From: Schizochytrium sp. TIO01
Taxonomy: Eukaryota; Sar; Bigyra; Thraustochytrida; Thraustochytriidae
DNA: 64,000 nt
Reading direction: 5' to 3'
NCBI GenBank assembly: GCA_004764695.1
Contig: SMSO01000031.1
Span: forward strand, 7,559,261 to 7,623,260
Shown in pieces: positions 62,451 to 64,000 of this stretch. The position numbers and the translations under genes were made by a program. Every line of letters begins with the position of its first letter. The first letter of the stretch is position 1. The notes below the pieces were generated by a model. That model was not told the origin of the DNA and made no database searches. It was given only the letters and a program-made list of their open reading frames with translations.

Positions 62451-64000
62451 AAAATAGTCGGACCTACTATCAAATCAAGGCACGATCAAGTTAATGGCAT
62501 GACTGTCGCTCGTTTACCGCGGATCATATGGACAGACAGATTGAGCTGCACTAGAGCTCCCGCACTAGAACTCCTCGCCTGCAAACAGCGTCCGTCTTTT
62601 AACTTCATCCATGATGGTCATTCATTCATCCGCCGTGCGACTTAGTTTACGCGTACATTCACGTGTTGCGGAGGCACTTATTTTAATTAACCGCACAGAA
62701 GCAGAAGACGCAAACGTAAGGAGCGCTATTCAGTGTCTGCAGTGCTAAAGAATTAAAATAAAATAAAATAAAAGCATTAAAAGTGATATTACATATTACA
62801 CTTTATATTCTGACTGGGAGAAAGATAAAAGAAAAGAAAGCTAGCTACTAAAAAGGATGTCTTGGAAAGAAAGAGCGAGGGAATGAGTGATGGATGAGGA
62901 GTAGGCGTGCGCCCGACGATTCCAGTCCTTGAACAGGCCTCAGCGATGCCAGGGAGCTCGTTGAAGGCATAAAGCTTGACCTGCCATCACCAATTCTCTT
63001 CACCACGTTGTGCACGCCCCACGAGCTGAAGGCGCCAACTTGCTGCAGCACGAGCTTACCGTGAAACTCTGGCTCTGTGCCAGGGAGCGAGCAGCATTCA
63101 TACTGTTTTCTTCGTCGTTGCTTTCTTGTTTGTCTGTAGTAAACCTGTTTCGCTTTAGTTTGCGCTCAGGCTTTTTTTCTTTTGGGTGGAGCTGCCTACT
63201 GACTGCTTCTGCGGTTAAGCGAGAAAAGAACTTCGCCGCACCTCCGGCAGTCCAATCGTTCAATCATACGTGTTCTCCGGAGGAGTGTGACATCTGATCT
63301 GTTGATTCTTTTGTTGATTTCATTCCGCTAGTTTTTCTCTCTTTTCTTTTTGTTTCTTTCTTTTAGTTGGGAAACTTTGGACTTTACTCTGCGGACCAAG
63401 AGCACCAATCCACCCATCTGATCTTGAAACCTTGTGCCACAAGTGGGATCGAGGGGGCGACTGCAAGCAGCAAGAGCGCGACAGCAGTAACTGAATCGAG
63501 GGACCGGCGGACTCTCAGCAACTACGTCGGAACGGGCAGTGAGAGCTTATACGGAGTGACTGAACGGGCTCGACAGTGGTCCCGTGCAGTGCACTCACGA
63601 TATAGCGCTTTCTTTTTAAGTCTCAAAGGGAATTATAAAGGAACAGCAAAACAGATTGCCATCGACCCTGCGCCACAGGAGAGAAGAATACATTCTATTT
63701 CGAAGCTTCTGGGGCTATACGGCGAGTCACTTGGGCTTTGTGGCTCAGTAGTCGTGCTTGCACTGTGAGGCAGCGAATAGTGCAAAATTGCGAGGCTTTG
63801 ACTCGAGGCGACTAGCCGCTGCGGAAACTTCGTTTGCAACGCAAAGCTTAAAATAGCAGAACGCAAACGAAGGAGGAGGAGAGCCTTAACGAGACCAACC
63901 CCATTGGCAAGCTCATATCGAACACGGGACAAGCATACAGACACAAAGCACACGGATTTGAGAGTGGCAAACCTTTGACAAGAGATTCGTCTCTCTCTTG

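Larger units (their letters stand above)
52990..64000. other. 11 kb stretch without a convincing gene
   Basis: Open frames here are short or made by repeats. The frame at 60603-61097 (164 residues from an ATG) has no recognisable domain and ordinary noncoding composition. The frame at 63367-63768 starts at TTG and is also unsupported. The SHPRH promoter lies at the left end. Tandem repeats are listed separately. Base composition alternates between AT-rich parts (55.28-55.45, 57.87-57.93, 61.77-61.87 kb) and GC-richer parts (56.7-57.3, 62.9-63.8 kb). Spliced genes with small exons cannot be ruled out. Confidence 0.6.

Noticed and set aside
63367..63768. 133-residue frame near the right edge
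   Set aside because: Begins at TTG and has no recognisable features.

Overview
This window is nuclear DNA from a eukaryote. It carries a mitochondrial HSP90, an ISWI-type chromatin-remodelling subunit with DDT and WHIM motifs, an SHPRH-type SNF2/PHD/RING ubiquitin ligase, SAS-6, a DRC5/TCTE1 axonemal leucine-rich-repeat protein and a WD40 microtubule-associated protein of the EMAP type. SAS-6 and DRC5 imply centrioles and a motile cilium at some life stage. Nearly every gene is a single long ORF; the SHPRH-like and DDT genes run about 5 kb without an obvious intron. An intron-poor, ciliated, GC-moderate protist fits, and a thraustochytrid/labyrinthulomycete-like stramenopile is my best guess. 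That guess comes from gene style, not from a diagnostic marker, so confidence is low.

Layout. 1-2.5 kb: no supportable gene. 2.5-31 kb is a gene-rich block: an unrecognised acidic repeat protein (+), an ankyrin-repeat protein (+), an EMAP-like WD40 protein (+), DRC5/TCTE1 (-), a winged-helix/DDT/WHIM remodeller subunit (+), a coiled-coil protein split over two frames (-), mitochondrial HSP90/TRAP1 (+), SAS-6 (-) and a four-helix membrane protein (-). About 30.65-44.86 kb is a 14 kb stretch without a convincing gene, full of simple tetranucleotide arrays (CAAG, AATC), mononucleotide runs and minisatellites. 44.86-52.99 kb is a second gene island: an SH3/IQ protein (+) running into an ARM-repeat importin-alpha-like frame (+), then convergent SHPRH (-). 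53-64 kb is again gene-less; it holds several tandem repeats and a very long (AAAC)n array.

Four genes between 7 and 29 kb belong, or may belong, to the centriole/cilium/microtubule system: EMAP-like, DRC5, SAS-6 and the coiled-coil gene. They are not arranged as an operon and their clustering may be chance. Chromatin and DNA-damage tolerance are represented by the DDT/WHIM subunit and SHPRH.

Three start codons needed correction, because the longest open frames begin at TTG or GTG: the DDT gene starts at the ATG at 14569, DRC5 at 12733 and SHPRH at 52989. In two places (near 21.4 kb and 46.17 kb) coding passes from one frame to the next by a +1 step. Each could be a short intron, a sequence error or real recoding, and these are the most checkable oddities of the window. 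I see no CRISPR array, rRNA, confident tRNA or intact transposon.
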